Source: Miltoncostaea sp963762825 (GTDB lineage Bacteria > Actinomycetota > Thermoleophilia > Miltoncostaeales > Miltoncostaeaceae). From it: a stretch of 64,000 nt of DNA. This document shows, piece by piece, positions 7,449 through 18,538 of this stretch. Under the pieces are notes generated by a model that ran no database searches, was not told the origin of the DNA, and saw only the letters and a list, made by a program, of their open reading frames with translations. The stretch covers positions 310,001 to 374,000 of the forward strand of contig CAVXLZ010000002.1 of the NCBI GenBank assembly GCA_963762825.1, read 5' to 3'. The position numbers were made by a program, and so were the translations under genes. How positions within the stretch are numbered: the first letter of the stretch is position 1; every line of letters starts with the position of its first letter.

Positions 7449-7882
7449 TGGGCCGGCGGACCGTGACGACCGTCTCGGTTGTGGTGCCCGACTACGACGA
7501 GGCCATCGCCTTCTACACCGGGGTGCTCGGGCTCGATCTGATCGAGGACACGCCTCTCGGTGGCGACAAGCGCTGGGTGGTGGTCGGCGGAGCAGCAGGC
7601 GCGCGCCTGCTGCTGGCGCGGGCATCGGAGCCTGAGCAGGAGGCGCGCGTCGGCGATCAGACCGGCGGGCGCGTCTTCCTCTTCCTGGAGACCGACGACT
7701 TCGCGCGCGATCACGCCGCCTATGCTGCGGCCGGCGTCCGCTTCGTGGAGGGCCCGCGCCACGAGGACTACGGCACGGTGGCCGTGTTCGAGGACCGCTA
7801 CGGCAACCGCTGGGACCTCATCGAGCGGCGGGACCGACGGAGAGCGGGTCGCCCAACAGCCTCACTTCGCCGATCCGGGTGA
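7448..7882 (+). CDS. VOC-family (glyoxalase/dioxygenase superfamily) protein
   Basis: This 144-residue protein has one VOC module pair: TVSVVVPDYDEAIAFYTGVLGLDLIED at the N-terminus and VFLFLETDDFARDHAAYAAAGVRFVEGP followed by GTVAVFEDRYGNRWDLIE. The final Glu of that strand is the usual metal ligand. Members include glyoxalases, antibiotic-resistance binding proteins and dioxygenases, so the reaction is not assignable. The ATG overlaps the preceding stop by one base. Its 3' end overlaps the convergent GNAT gene by 65 bp. Confidence 0.85.
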   Translation: MGRRTVTTVSVVVPDYDEAIAFYTGVLGLDLIEDTPLGGDKRWVVVGGAAGARLLLARASEPEQEARVGDQTGGRVFLFLETDDFARDHAAYAAAGVRFVEGPRHEDYGTVAVFEDRYGNRWDLIERRDRRRAGRPTASLRRSG

Positions 7883-8606
7883 AGCCGAGCCGCTCGAGAA
7901 TCGGCGTGGACATGGCACCGGCCGCCGTCACCAGACGAGGGATCCCGCGGGCGACGGAGGCCTCCCAGCGGGCGTGCACCAGCGCTCGGTAGGCGCCCCG
8001 GCCGCGCGCCCACGGGGCGACCGCCCCGCCCATGAGCACCCCGGCCGATTCAGTCCCGACCAACCGCGAGAAGCCCGCAACCCGTCCCTCGATGCAGGCG
8101 ATGTGGTGCACGACGCGCCCGCTCGCCTCCTCGCGATCCCACGCCGCCGCCGCGCCGGCGCGCCGCGGGGCACGCGCATCCTCGGGCACCGCCCACGCCT
8201 CCCAATCGACCTCGAGCGCCGCCCGGTAGGCGCCGAGGTCGCGCACGCGCTCCACCTGGACGCCGTCCGGGGCCGCGGGCGCACCATCGATCGCCAGGGT
8301 GACCAGGAGCGGCTCCTCGGCCCAGGGCGCCAGGCCCTCGGCCGACAGCCGCTCCGCCAGTCCGACAGGGCGCGACAGCTCGCCGATCCACCAGACGAGC
8401 TCGGTCGCCCCCTGCGCACGAGCGAGTGCCCTGGCCTCGGCCACGGCCGCTCCGACGGCGTCCCCCTCCAGGCGTATTCCCTCCACCGTGGCGCGCTCGT
8501 GGCGCACGACGAGGGAGAAGCCCGCCCGCCGGACCACGCGGGTACCGGACGAGGGCGGCGTCCACAGGCCGGGCTCCTCGGCCGGTGCGAGCAGGTCTCC
8601 CTCCAT
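7818..8606 (-). CDS. GNAT-family N-acetyltransferase
   Basis: The 262-residue protein carries a C-terminal GNAT fold: the acetyl-CoA pyrophosphate loop is APWARGRGAYRALVHARWEAS (about residues 200-225), followed by LVTAAGAMSTPILERLGFTRIGEVRLL, typical of the last strand and helix. The N-terminal half probably is a second, degenerate GNAT-like domain. The start ATG 8606 is chosen because upstream codons look non-coding. It is convergent with, and overlaps, the VOC gene. The acceptor substrate is unknown. Confidence 0.82.
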   Translation of the reverse strand: MEGDLLAPAEEPGLWTPPSSGTRVVRRAGFSLVVRHERATVEGIRLEGDAVGAAVAEARALARAQGATELVWWIGELSRPVGLAERLSAEGLAPWAEEPLLVTLAIDGAPAAPDGVQVERVRDLGAYRAALEVDWEAWAVPEDARAPRRAGAAAAWDREEASGRVVHHIACIEGRVAGFSRLVGTESAGVLMGGAVAPWARGRGAYRALVHARWEASVARGIPRLVTAAGAMSTPILERLGFTRIGEVRLLGDPLSVGPAAR

Positions 8607-8657
8607 ATGAGCGATCCTCTCATCCCGGAGCGGGCGACCCCCGCGACGCGCGTCGTC

Positions 8658-8663
8658 TAGATT
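8658..8663 (+). promoter_or_regulatory. TANNNT box before hsp20
   Basis: TAGATT lies 7 bases before the GTG start at 8671, consistent with a leaderless transcript of the hsp20-lon unit. No clear -35 hexamer and no HAIR (CTTGAGT-N7-ACTCAAG) or CIRCE heat-shock operator is visible. Confidence 0.4.
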
Positions 8664-8670
8664 CCGTGTC

Positions 8671-9083
8671 GTGTTCCGTGACGACGTCGATCGCCTCTTC
8701 GCCGACCTGTTCCCGGGGGGTCGCCACGGCGCCTCGAACGAGGCGCGCGCCCCGGTGGACGTGTACCTGTCGGACGGACCTCCGCCCGCCCTGACCGTCG
8801 AGATCGACGTCTCGGGCGTCAACCCGGCCGGGGTGGAGGTCACGCTGGTGGAGGACGTGCTGGTGGTGCGCGGTGAACGGCGCCGTGCGGGGGCGGAGCG
8901 GCGTGTGTACCAGCACGCGGAGATCGCCTGGGGGCCCTTCGAGCGGCGTCTGCGCCTCGGGGTGGCGGTCGACGCGAGCGCGGCGAGCGCGACCTACGAG
9001 AGGGGGATCCTGCGGATCCTGCTCCCGCTCTCGCCTGCCCCACCGATGCGACGGGTCGGCATCACCGTCCGCGGCGCGGACTG

Positions 9084-9084
<1 letters not shown>
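8671..9084 (+). CDS. Hsp20-family small heat shock protein
   Basis: The 137-residue product has an alpha-crystallin domain: PVDVYLSDGPPPALTVEIDVSGVNPAGVEVTLVEDVLVVRGERR, then WGPFERRLRLGVAVDASAASATYERGILRILLPL, with the usual A-x-x-x-n-G-v-L motif present as ATYERGILRILLP. It should hold unfolding proteins in soluble form. Its TGA shares one base with the ATG of lon, so the holdase and the protease are co-expressed. Confidence 0.92.
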
Positions 9085-11473
<2,389 letters not shown>

Positions 11474-11492
11474 ACCGTCCCTCGGCGCACCG

Positions 11493-11520
11493 CGGTCGGG
11501 AGCTGTACAGCCGCCGACCG
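11493..11520 (+). terminator. Hairpin after lon
   Basis: A 7-bp stem (CGGTCGG at 11493-11499 with CCGACCG at 11514-11520) encloses an inner palindrome GCTGTACAGC. It lies 20 bp after the corrected lon stop, in the gap between the convergent lon and cupin genes. There is no T-tract. Confidence 0.5.
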
Positions 11521-11619
11521 GGAATGAGGCGACCAATCGGCTCTCGGCGACACCACCGGTCGGCTATGGGTGCATGAGATCGCCCCGGACCGAACGGCAC
11601 GCGGGATGCTTGCGCTGCC

Positions 11620-12021
11620 CTACACCTGCCCGGAGTACTCCGAGTCGGTGACGTGATCGCCCCAGTGGGTGGCGACGCCGTCCTCGGCGTGCTCGTGGAG
11701 GGCGAGGTGGGTCATGAAGTGCTCGGGGCCGGCGCCGTGCCAGTGCTCCTCGCCGGGGGCGAAGTGGACCGTATCGCCGGCACGGATCACCTCGGCCGGC
11801 GCACCGCGGCGCTGGGCGAGTCCCTCGCCCTCGGTGACGTGCAGCACCTGCCCGAGTGGGTGCGAGTGCCAGGCGCTGCGCGCGCCGGGCGCGAAGTGGA
11901 CGCTCACGGCGTGGATGCGCGAGGGGGCGGGCGGGGCGGCGAGATCGTCCATCCAGACCTGGCCGGTGAACCAGTCGGCCGGGCCGGGCCGGGTGGCGGA
12001 ATGGGTCCGGATGATCTCCAC
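11620..12021 (-). CDS. Cupin-domain protein
   Basis: The 133-residue protein is a single cupin barrel. Motif 1 contains the metal-binding residues in FAPGARSAWHSHPLGQVLHVTEGEG and motif 2 in GDTVHFAPGEEHWHGAGP. The small size and the HSHP motif resemble the quercetinase/YhhW-like or RmlC-like cupins often annotated as carboxymuconolactone-associated cupins. Function is not defined. The GTG 12021 start follows an AGAGGAA about 7 bases upstream. A longer open frame upstream exists but looks non-coding. Confidence 0.85.
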   Translation of the reverse strand: MEIIRTHSATRPGPADWFTGQVWMDDLAAPPAPSRIHAVSVHFAPGARSAWHSHPLGQVLHVTEGEGLAQRRGAPAEVIRAGDTVHFAPGEEHWHGAGPEHFMTHLALHEHAEDGVATHWGDHVTDSEYSGQV

Positions 12022-12104
12022 GGAGGTTCCTCTCGTCGATGGTGGGCTCGCGCTGGAAGGTGTCGGCTGTCGGCCGATGCTGCTGAGCAGCGGGAGGTTG
12101 GACC

Positions 12105-12707
12105 TCAGGCGGCCGCGAGCTGGGCCGCCAGCGCCAGGAGGTCGGCCCCGACCGCGTCCGGATCGGGCAGCAGGCCGCTGAGGCGCCCCTCCCCTCGCCC
12201 GACCCAACCGACGCGCATCCCCACCGATCGCGCGCCGCGCAGATCCCACCAGTGGGCCGCCACCATCGTCGCTTCACCCGGCCCGGCGCCGAGCACGCCG
12301 AGGCCGTGGCGGTAGACGCGCGCGTCGGGCTTGAAGGCGCCCACCTGGTCGGTGCCGACGACGTGGGTGAAGCGCTCGCGCAGGCCGGCGGCCTGCAGGC
12401 TCCGCTCGGCCCCGGCGGTGGGGCTGTTGGTGAGCACGGCCAGGTGGCGCCCGGCCGCGGCGAGCAGATCGAGTGCCTCGGCCGCTTCGGGGAACGGCGG
12501 CATCCGGCCGGCGGCGTCCATCAGGTCGTCAACGTCCGCCTCACCGCCACGGCGCACCAACGCCGCGCGCAGGAGCTCGGGGAAGGGCCGGTACTCGCCG
12601 ACGTGGTTCAGGGCCATCCCGGCGAGGATCGCCTCGTCGAGCGCCTCCGACCCGATCGCCGCCGGATCGAGGAGGGTCCCGTTGAGGTCGAAGATGACCC
12701 AGCTCAT
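12105..12707 (-). CDS. HAD-family hydrolase (haloacid dehalogenase-like)
   Basis: The 200-residue enzyme starts MSWVIFDLNGTLLDP, which is HAD motif I (DLNGT) with the nucleophilic Asp, followed by motif II LTNSPT near residue 95 and the motif III Lys in GAFKPDARVY near residue 130. Motif IV is represented by MVAAHWWDLRGA, matching the haloacid dehalogenase type II pattern VAAHxWD. The reaction may be dehalogenation or phosphate-ester hydrolysis. The ATG overlaps the stop of the upstream FdhA-like gene (ATGA), so they are coupled. Confidence 0.87.
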   Translation of the reverse strand: MSWVIFDLNGTLLDPAAIGSEALDEAILAGMALNHVGEYRPFPELLRAALVRRGGEADVDDLMDAAGRMPPFPEAAEALDLLAAAGRHLAVLTNSPTAGAERSLQAAGLRERFTHVVGTDQVGAFKPDARVYRHGLGVLGAGPGEATMVAAHWWDLRGARSVGMRVGWVGRGEGRLSGLLPDPDAVGADLLALAAQLAAA

Positions 12708-14923
12708 GGCGCCCTCAGCACCTCGACGACCGCGTTGTAGTCGGGCACGCCGCTGGCATCGACGCGCCCGGCGGCGATCAGCGGGTTGCACTCCGGGAAG
12801 AACATCTGGACGTTGCCGGGCCGCATGTGGGCGAGATGGGTCCGTGCGCGCACCTCCCCCGACTGCGAGCGCACCAGCAGGGGGTCGCCCTCGGCCGCGC
12901 CGATGCGCCCGGCGTCGTCGGCCGAGATGAAGAGGGCATCCCGGTCGGCACCGGTGAGGGGGTCGCGCTCGCGGAAGACCATCGAGTTGAACTGCTTGCC
13001 TCGCCGTGTCGAGAGCACGAGCCACCCCTCGGGCACCCGGCGCTCCGGGGGCTCGACCACCGCGAAGTGGGCCCGGCCGTCGGGCGTCGGGAACTGCCAC
13101 CCGTCGCAGAGGCGCGGCCCTCCCCATTGCACCTGGTCACCGGTTTCCGAGAGGGTCTCGATGCCGGCGTAGAGCGGTACGACGCGGGCGATCTCCTCGC
13201 GGATCGCCTGGCCCGACGGGGTCGCGATCAGGTCGGCGCGGTCGGGGTCGACCCGGGCGGCGAGGTCGCTGAGGATCTCCCACTCGGTGCGCGCCTCCCC
13301 GACCTTCGGCCCGCGGATCCGGGGGCTGAAGGCGATCCGGCGCTCGGTGGTGGTCTCGGTGCCGCCGTCGCGCTGCTCGTAGCGGGTGGCGGCGGGCAGC
13401 AGCACGACCACCTCGCCGGGGTCGACCAACATCTGCGAGGTGACGACGATGTCCTGGTGCACGCGCACCGGGGCGCGGGCGAGCATCTGCGCCACGTGGG
13501 CCGGGTCGGGCAGCGTGTCGAGGAAGTTGCCGCCGCTCGAGTAGAGCACCTCCACCCGGCCGTCGGCCGCCGCCGCGACCATCTCGGGCGCGGTCAGTCC
13601 GGGCGCGGTCGGCACCGCGAAGCCCCACTGCTCCGAGAGCGCGGCGGCAGAGTCGGCGTCGAGCGGCACGCCCCCGGGCAGCGCCGTTGCGTAGGCCCCC
13701 ATCTCGGCGCCGCCCTGCACGCCCGAGTGGCCGCGGATGGGCATGAGACCGGCACCCTCGCGGCCGACGTTGCCGCGCGCGAGGGCCAGGTTGATCACCG
13801 CACGGACGTTGTCCGAGCCGAACGCGTGCTGGGTCAGCCCCATCGACCACACCAGGATCGCCGAGTCGGCCGCCGCATACATCGCGGCGAAACGCTCCAT
13901 GTCGGCGCGGCTCGCGCCGGAGAGGCGCTCGAGCTCGTCGAACGGGAGGCTGCCGAGCGCCGTGGAGAGCTCCGTGAAGCCCGTTGTGTGCTCGTCGATG
14001 AAGGCCTGGTCGAGGCCGCCGCTGGCGGCGAGGGCCTTCATGACCCCGGCGATGAAGGCGATGTCGCCGCCGATGTTCACCGAGAAGAACTCGTCGGTCA
14101 TCCTCGTGCCGAAGAGGGCGCTCTCGGCGTTGGAGGGCACCCAGTAGCTCTCGAGACCCGGTTCGCGGTAGGGGTTGATGACCGCCACCTTCGTGCCGGC
14201 CCTTCGTGCCAGGTAGAGGTACTTCATGACGACCGGCTGGGCGTTGGCCACGTCGGACCCGAAGAGCACGATCAGGTCGCTCTTCATGATGTCGGTGTAG
14301 GAGATCGTGGTCGCTCCCGCGCCGACCATCGTCTTGAGGGCCGCCGTCGAGGGCGCATGGCAGATGCGGGCCGCGTTGTCGACGTTGTTCGATCCGAGGA
14401 AGCGGGTGACCTTTCCGGCCGTGTAGTAGACCTCGTTGGTGATGCCGCGGGCGGTCATGAAGAGGGCGAACCTCTCACCGCCCGCCTCGCGGATCCGCCC
14501 GGCCACCAGGTCGAGGGCCTCGTCCCACGAGGCGCGCGAGAAGCCCGGCTCGCCGGCGCGGCGCACCATCGGGTGGGCCAGACGGCCGAGGTCGCGCAGT
14601 TCTGCCCCGGTCTTCGCGCGGAGCGGGGCGACGTCGCCCAGCAGGGCATGATCCATGGCGCCCATGGTGTTCACGCGGAGCAGGTTGAGCCGGGTGGTGC
14701 AGAGGTGGACGCCGTCGATCGTCCAGTCGTGCAGGCCGGCCACCCCGAGGGCGCAACCGTCGCACACGCCCTTGCGCAGGATCCGCGACGCATAGGGCAG
14801 GGCGCGGCGGTTCTCCCATGCCACCCTCAGCATGTCGAGGTAGTGGTTCGGCTTCACGAGCCCCACCCCGTTCGGGCGCAGGCTCACCCGGAGATCGCGC
14901 CGTCGGGGGCGGGTGCGCGCCAT
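12704..14923 (-). CDS. FdhA/YdeP-like molybdopterin oxidoreductase (formate dehydrogenase alpha family)
   Basis: The 739-residue protein is a bis-MGD oxidoreductase of the FdhH/YdeP group. DNAARICHAPSTAALKTMVG (about residue 190) aligns with the Mo-ligand region of FdhH, with Cys in place of selenocysteine. SYTDIMKSDLIVLFGSDVANAQP and GHSGVQGGAEMGAY contact the pterins, and the C-terminal MopB domain contains PEWLVLSTRRGKQFNSM-like sequence. A lone pair of Cys near residue 55 (CDGC) does not make a standard 4Fe-4S site. No electron-transfer subunit gene is adjacent. FdhD, required for sulfuration, is directly upstream and overlapping. Substrate is uncertain; YdeP proteins are linked to acid tolerance. 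Confidence 0.88.
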   Translation of the reverse strand: MARTRPRRRDLRVSLRPNGVGLVKPNHYLDMLRVAWENRRALPYASRILRKGVCDGCALGVAGLHDWTIDGVHLCTTRLNLLRVNTMGAMDHALLGDVAPLRAKTGAELRDLGRLAHPMVRRAGEPGFSRASWDEALDLVAGRIREAGGERFALFMTARGITNEVYYTAGKVTRFLGSNNVDNAARICHAPSTAALKTMVGAGATTISYTDIMKSDLIVLFGSDVANAQPVVMKYLYLARRAGTKVAVINPYREPGLESYWVPSNAESALFGTRMTDEFFSVNIGGDIAFIAGVMKALAASGGLDQAFIDEHTTGFTELSTALGSLPFDELERLSGASRADMERFAAMYAAADSAILVWSMGLTQHAFGSDNVRAVINLALARGNVGREGAGLMPIRGHSGVQGGAEMGAYATALPGGVPLDADSAAALSEQWGFAVPTAPGLTAPEMVAAAADGRVEVLYSSGGNFLDTLPDPAHVAQMLARAPVRVHQDIVVTSQMLVDPGEVVVLLPAATRYEQRDGGTETTTERRIAFSPRIRGPKVGEARTEWEILSDLAARVDPDRADLIATPSGQAIREEIARVVPLYAGIETLSETGDQVQWGGPRLCDGWQFPTPDGRAHFAVVEPPERRVPEGWLVLSTRRGKQFNSMVFRERDPLTGADRDALFISADDAGRIGAAEGDPLLVRSQSGEVRARTHLAHMRPGNVQMFFPECNPLIAAGRVDASGVPDYNAVVEVLRAP

Positions 14924-15738
14924 CAGAACGCGATCCTCTCAGGGTGGGTGTAGATGTTGAACCCATCCTCGCGCAGGAAGCCGACCAGGGTCAGCCCGAG
15001 GCGCTCGGCGGCGTCGGCGGCGAGGCTCGACGGCGCCGAGACCGAGGCGACGATCGCGATCCCCGCGACGGCGGCCTTCTGGACGATCTCGAACCCGGCG
15101 CGCCCCGAGACCATCAGGATGCGATCGGCGAGCGGCAGCGCGTCGGCGAGCGCCGCGGCGCCGATGACCTTGTCGACCGCGTTGTGGCGGCCGATGTCCT
15201 CGTATAGGCCGAGCAGACCCCCTGCCGCATCGAAGAGCCCGGCCGCGTGCAGCCCGCCGGTCTGCTCGAAGACCCGCTGTCGGGTGCGCAGCGCGTCCGG
15301 CAGGCCGAGCAACACCTCCCGCGCCACCTCGGGCCCCGGCCCCGGCGGGGCGCAGCGCACCTCGACCGCGTCGAGGCTGGTGGTGCCGCAGATGCCGCAC
15401 GCCGAGGTGGCTGCAACTCGGCGGCCCTCGCCGATCGTTGCCGGCGTGCTCGTGGTGACGGTGACCACGTTGAAGAGCTGCTCATCCTCCACGTCGTCGC
15501 AGTAGGCCACGCGGATGATCGTCCCCGGCTCCACGACGCCCTCGGTCACGAGGAAGCCGGCGACCAGGGCGAAGTCGTCGCCCGGTGTACGCATCGTCAC
15601 GGCCACGGGCCGCGTCAGGCCCGAGGGATCGGCGACCCGCATCTCCATCGGCTCCTCGCCGGCGAGCCGGTCGCTGCGGGCGCGCCGCGCATCGCCACGC
15701 ACCGCGAGCACCGACCGACGTGGGGCCGTGGCGGTCAT
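14923..15738 (-). CDS. fdhD: FdhD, formate dehydrogenase sulfurtransferase
   Basis: FdhD passes sulfur from a cysteine desulfurase to the molybdenum cofactor of formate dehydrogenases. The 271-residue protein has the defining ACGICGTTS loop with two catalytic Cys (about residue 114-117), the preceding DDFALVAGFLVTEG segment, YEDIGRHNAVDKVIG and GRAGFEIVQKAA. It ends one base into the FdhA-like gene it should serve. Its start is only 14 bp from the divergent moeA start, so both promoters must overlap each other or the coding ends. Confidence 0.96.
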   Translation of the reverse strand: MTATAPRRSVLAVRGDARRARSDRLAGEEPMEMRVADPSGLTRPVAVTMRTPGDDFALVAGFLVTEGVVEPGTIIRVAYCDDVEDEQLFNVVTVTTSTPATIGEGRRVAATSACGICGTTSLDAVEVRCAPPGPGPEVAREVLLGLPDALRTRQRVFEQTGGLHAAGLFDAAGGLLGLYEDIGRHNAVDKVIGAAALADALPLADRILMVSGRAGFEIVQKAAVAGIAIVASVSAPSSLAADAAERLGLTLVGFLREDGFNIYTHPERIAF

Positions 15739-15752
15739 GACACCATCCGCCC

Positions 15753-16937
15753 ATGAGCGGACGGCGAGGCATCGGCGTGCAGGAGGCCCTGGACCTGGCT
15801 CGCTCGCTCGCGCCGGCGTTGGCGGCGGAATCCGTCCCGGTGCCGCAGTCGGCCGGCCGTGTGCTCGCCGAGGACGTGCGCGCCGGCCGCGACCTGCCCG
15901 CCCGGGCCAGCTCGGCGATGGACGGCTGGGCCGTCCGAGCGGAGGAAACCCCCGGCGATCTGGCGGTAGCCGGCGAGAGCGCCGCCGGCCGTCCGTCGGA
16001 GGTGGCCCTCCCGCCCGGCTCGGCGATCGCCGTCTCGACCGGCGCGTTCCTGCCCGAGGGCGCCGACGCGGTCGCCCGCCGGGAGATCACGCGCGTCGAG
16101 GGCGAGCGCGTCGCGGTGACCGAGGCCGTCGGCGCGGAGCGCGACGTGCGTCGCCGAGGTGAGACCATCCGGCAAGGCGTGCTGCTGCTCGGGCGCGGGC
16201 ACCGGGTGGCGCCGCACGAGGTGGGGGCCATCGGAGCGATGGGGCGCGCGGAGGTGCTGTGCGCGCGGCGCCCCCGGGTGGCGGTCCTCGCGACGGGCGC
16301 CGAGCTGGTCGCCCTCGGCGCGCGGGCGGGCCCGGCTCAGGTGCACGACTCCAGCCGGCACGGAATCGCCGCGCAGGCGCGCGCGGCGGGCGCTCTCGTC
16401 GTGGCCTCGCAGACGCTCGGAGACGATCTGGAGGCCACGGTCGCCGCCCTCGCGGCTCTGCTCGACGCCGTCGGCCAGGAGCGCCCGGACATCGTGGTCA
16501 CCAACGGCGGCATCTCGGGCGGAGATCACGACCTGGTGCGGCCGGCGCTCGCGCGGCTCGGCGTGACGGAGATGGCGCGCGGCGTGCGGGCCAAGCCGGT
16601 GCACCCCACCTACCTCGGACGCCGGGGCGATCAGGTGGTGCTCGGCCTGCCCGGCAACCCGGCCTCGGCGGCGGTCGCCTTCCACCTCCTGGGCCGACCC
16701 CTCCTCGGCCATCCGGACGACTGGTGGCGCCGCGCGTCCCTGACCGCGTCGGTCGAGACGCGCCCTGGCCGCGCGGAGTTGCTGCGCTGCGCCGAGGGCC
16801 CGGCGGGGCTGACACCGGCGCCAGATCAAGGTCCTCACGCGGTCACCTCGCTCGCCGGCGCGATGGCGCTCGCCTGGGTGGGCGAGGACGATGACGGTGC
16901 TGCAGGCTCGGTGGTGCGCTTCTCCCGGCTCGCCTGA
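15753..16937 (+). CDS. moeA: Molybdopterin molybdenumtransferase MoeA
   Basis: MoeA inserts molybdate into adenylated molybdopterin. The 394 residues show the domains in order: the start helix with ALDLARSLAP, the SSAMDGWAVRAEETPGD motif near residue 53, SIAVSTGAFLPEGADAVARRE, the MoCF domain with VAVLATGAELV and VVTNGGISGGDHDLV (about 250), and LGLPGNPASAAVAFHLLGRPLL. The 3' end overlaps convergent mobA by 103 bp. It serves the neighbouring molybdoenzymes. Confidence 0.96.
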   Translation: MSGRRGIGVQEALDLARSLAPALAAESVPVPQSAGRVLAEDVRAGRDLPARASSAMDGWAVRAEETPGDLAVAGESAAGRPSEVALPPGSAIAVSTGAFLPEGADAVARREITRVEGERVAVTEAVGAERDVRRRGETIRQGVLLLGRGHRVAPHEVGAIGAMGRAEVLCARRPRVAVLATGAELVALGARAGPAQVHDSSRHGIAAQARAAGALVVASQTLGDDLEATVAALAALLDAVGQERPDIVVTNGGISGGDHDLVRPALARLGVTEMARGVRAKPVHPTYLGRRGDQVVLGLPGNPASAAVAFHLLGRPLLGHPDDWWRRASLTASVETRPGRAELLRCAEGPAGLTPAPDQGPHAVTSLAGAMALAWVGEDDDGAAGSVVRFSRLA

Positions 16938-17518
16938 CGGGCCTCCTCCAACTCGGCCGGCGTGTTGATGTTGCGCACGGCCTCGACGGCACCGGGAAGG
17001 TCATCGAGCCAGCGCACCTCCAACCGGTCGAGCAGAACACCCATGCTGCGCCCGCCCGACGCGAGCAGAGCCTCGACCGACCCGAGCGCGCTGGTCCGGT
17101 AGACGGCGGCGAGCGGCTGGGGCCGGCCCTCCACGCGGGGCACGGCGGCGTCGGACCAGGGCGCGATCGCGGCCAGCACGCGGGCGACGAAGGCGGAGTC
17201 GAGCAAGGGCATGTCGGCCGCGCAGAGGAAGGCGACCCCACCCGGACCGACGGCGCGCAGGCCGGCCGCCAGCCCCTCGAGCGGGCCACGGCCCGGGTGG
17301 GCGTCCTCGACGACGCGAACGCCGGGCCCGACGGGGGGCAGTTCCTGATCGGCCGCGCGGACCACCACGACCGGCAGACCCGCGTCGGCGAGGACCGCAA
17401 CGGCACGGCCGAGCAGGGTCGTCCCCTCCCAGGCGATGCCGGCCTTCTCGGCACCCATCCGCGACGAGCGGCCTCCGGCAAGGACGATGCCGGTCGCGGG
17501 CTCGTCACCGGGGCTCAT
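16835..17518 (-). CDS. mobA: Molybdenum cofactor guanylyltransferase MobA
   Basis: MobA attaches GMP to the molybdenum cofactor to form MGD, the cofactor form used by the FdhA-like enzyme. The N-terminal GIVLAGGRSSRMGAEKAGIAW is the nucleotide-binding signature (LAGGxSxRMGxxK), CAADMPLLD holds the metal-binding Asp and RNINTPAELEEA is the usual C-terminal motif. At 227 residues it has a Ser/Pro-rich tail of about 30 residues, which is the portion overlapping convergent moeA. Its ATG overlaps the moaA stop (ATGA). Confidence 0.93.
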   Translation of the reverse strand: MSPGDEPATGIVLAGGRSSRMGAEKAGIAWEGTTLLGRAVAVLADAGLPVVVVRAADQELPPVGPGVRVVEDAHPGRGPLEGLAAGLRAVGPGGVAFLCAADMPLLDSAFVARVLAAIAPWSDAAVPRVEGRPQPLAAVYRTSALGSVEALLASGGRSMGVLLDRLEVRWLDDLPGAVEAVRNINTPAELEEARQASREKRTTEPAAPSSSSPTQASAIAPASEVTA

Positions 17519-18516
17519 CCGCCGATCATGCTCATCGGCCGGCCGGTGTAGGTCCAGGTGGGGTCGGCCATCGAGTGCCCGGCCTCCTTGCGGGAGACGG
17601 CCGAGGCAGCGATGGCAGCGAGCTCATCGTCGGATGCCCCGGCGCGCAGGGGCCCGCGCAGGTCGGTCTCCCACTCGGCGAACAGGCACGTGCGCAGCTG
17701 GCCGTCGGCCGTGAGGCGCAGGCGGTCGCAGCTGGCGCAGAAGGGCTCGGTGACAGACGAGACGAACTGCAGCTCTCCCGCCCCGTCGGCGAAGCGCCAT
17801 CGGGTGCCGGTGGCCGAGGCCCGCTCGGGGCTCATCGGCACCAGAGGCCAGCGGGCGCCGATCATGAGCCGCAGCTCGTCGCCCGAGAGGACAGCCTCGC
17901 GGGTCCACTCGCGCGGCGCGTCCAGAGGCATCACCTCGATGAAGCGAACCACGTAGGGGCGCTCGCGCGCCAGCTCGGCGAGCGGCAGTACGTCGGGCTC
18001 GCTCACGCCGCGCAGGGCCACCGCGTTCACCTTGATCGGGCGCAGGGAGGAGTGGCGCTCGCAGGCGGCAAGTCCCTCCAGGACGCGCCCCAGGTCGTCG
18101 CGGCGGGTGATGGCGGCGAAGCGCTCGGGATCGAGCGAGTCGATCGAGACGTTCACCCGGTCGAGGCCGTTCGCCACCAGCTCGTCGATCGCGTCGGCGA
18201 TGAGGACCCCGTTGGTGGTCATCGCGATCTCGCCGATCCCCTCGATGGCGTGGAGCCGCCCGATCAGGCCCGCCAGGCCGGGACGCACGAGTGGCTCCCC
18301 GCCGGTGATGCGCAGCTCACGCATCCCCAGCCCCGCGAACATCCCGACCACACGCACCAGTTCGTCGTCGGTGAGCAGCTCCTCTCGGCCGAGCCATTTC
18401 ATGCCCTCGGCCGGCATGCAGTAGCGGCAGCGCAGGTTGCAGCGGTCGGTCACCGACACCCGCAACGAGCGGTGGACTCTGCCGAACCCGTCGGTGAGAC
18501 CGCTGGGAGTGCTCAT
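17515..18516 (-). CDS. moaA: GTP 3',8-cyclase MoaA
   Basis: MoaA is the radical SAM enzyme that starts molybdopterin synthesis from GTP. The 333-residue protein has the N-terminal cluster motif CNLRCRYCMP, ELRITGGEPLVRPG, STDSLDPERF-type NVSIDSLDPERF, and the C-terminal cluster motif FCASCDRLRLTADGQLRTCLF. It ends in the required Gly-Gly (MIGG). The start ATG 18516 lies 6 bases from a TACTCT box. It overlaps mobA by ATGA, so the two form one unit. Confidence 0.97.
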   Translation of the reverse strand: MSTPSGLTDGFGRVHRSLRVSVTDRCNLRCRYCMPAEGMKWLGREELLTDDELVRVVGMFAGLGMRELRITGGEPLVRPGLAGLIGRLHAIEGIGEIAMTTNGVLIADAIDELVANGLDRVNVSIDSLDPERFAAITRRDDLGRVLEGLAACERHSSLRPIKVNAVALRGVSEPDVLPLAELARERPYVVRFIEVMPLDAPREWTREAVLSGDELRLMIGARWPLVPMSPERASATGTRWRFADGAGELQFVSSVTEPFCASCDRLRLTADGQLRTCLFAEWETDLRGPLRAGASDDELAAIAASAVSRKEAGHSMADPTWTYTGRPMSMIGG

Positions 18517-18522
18517 CGCCGG

Positions 18523-18528
18523 AGAGTA
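18523..18528 (-). promoter_or_regulatory. TANNNT box before moaA
   Basis: On the minus strand TACTCT is separated by 6 bases from the moaA ATG (18516). This is consistent with a leaderless moaA-mobA transcript starting just downstream of the coxM-side hairpin. Confidence 0.42.
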
Positions 18529-18538
18529 CGCGCCCGCG

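Noticed and set aside
12827..14953. 708-codon plus-strand open frame
   Set aside because: It lies fully antisense to the FdhA-like gene, and its translation is a Gly/His/Arg/Val mixture with no recognisable motif.
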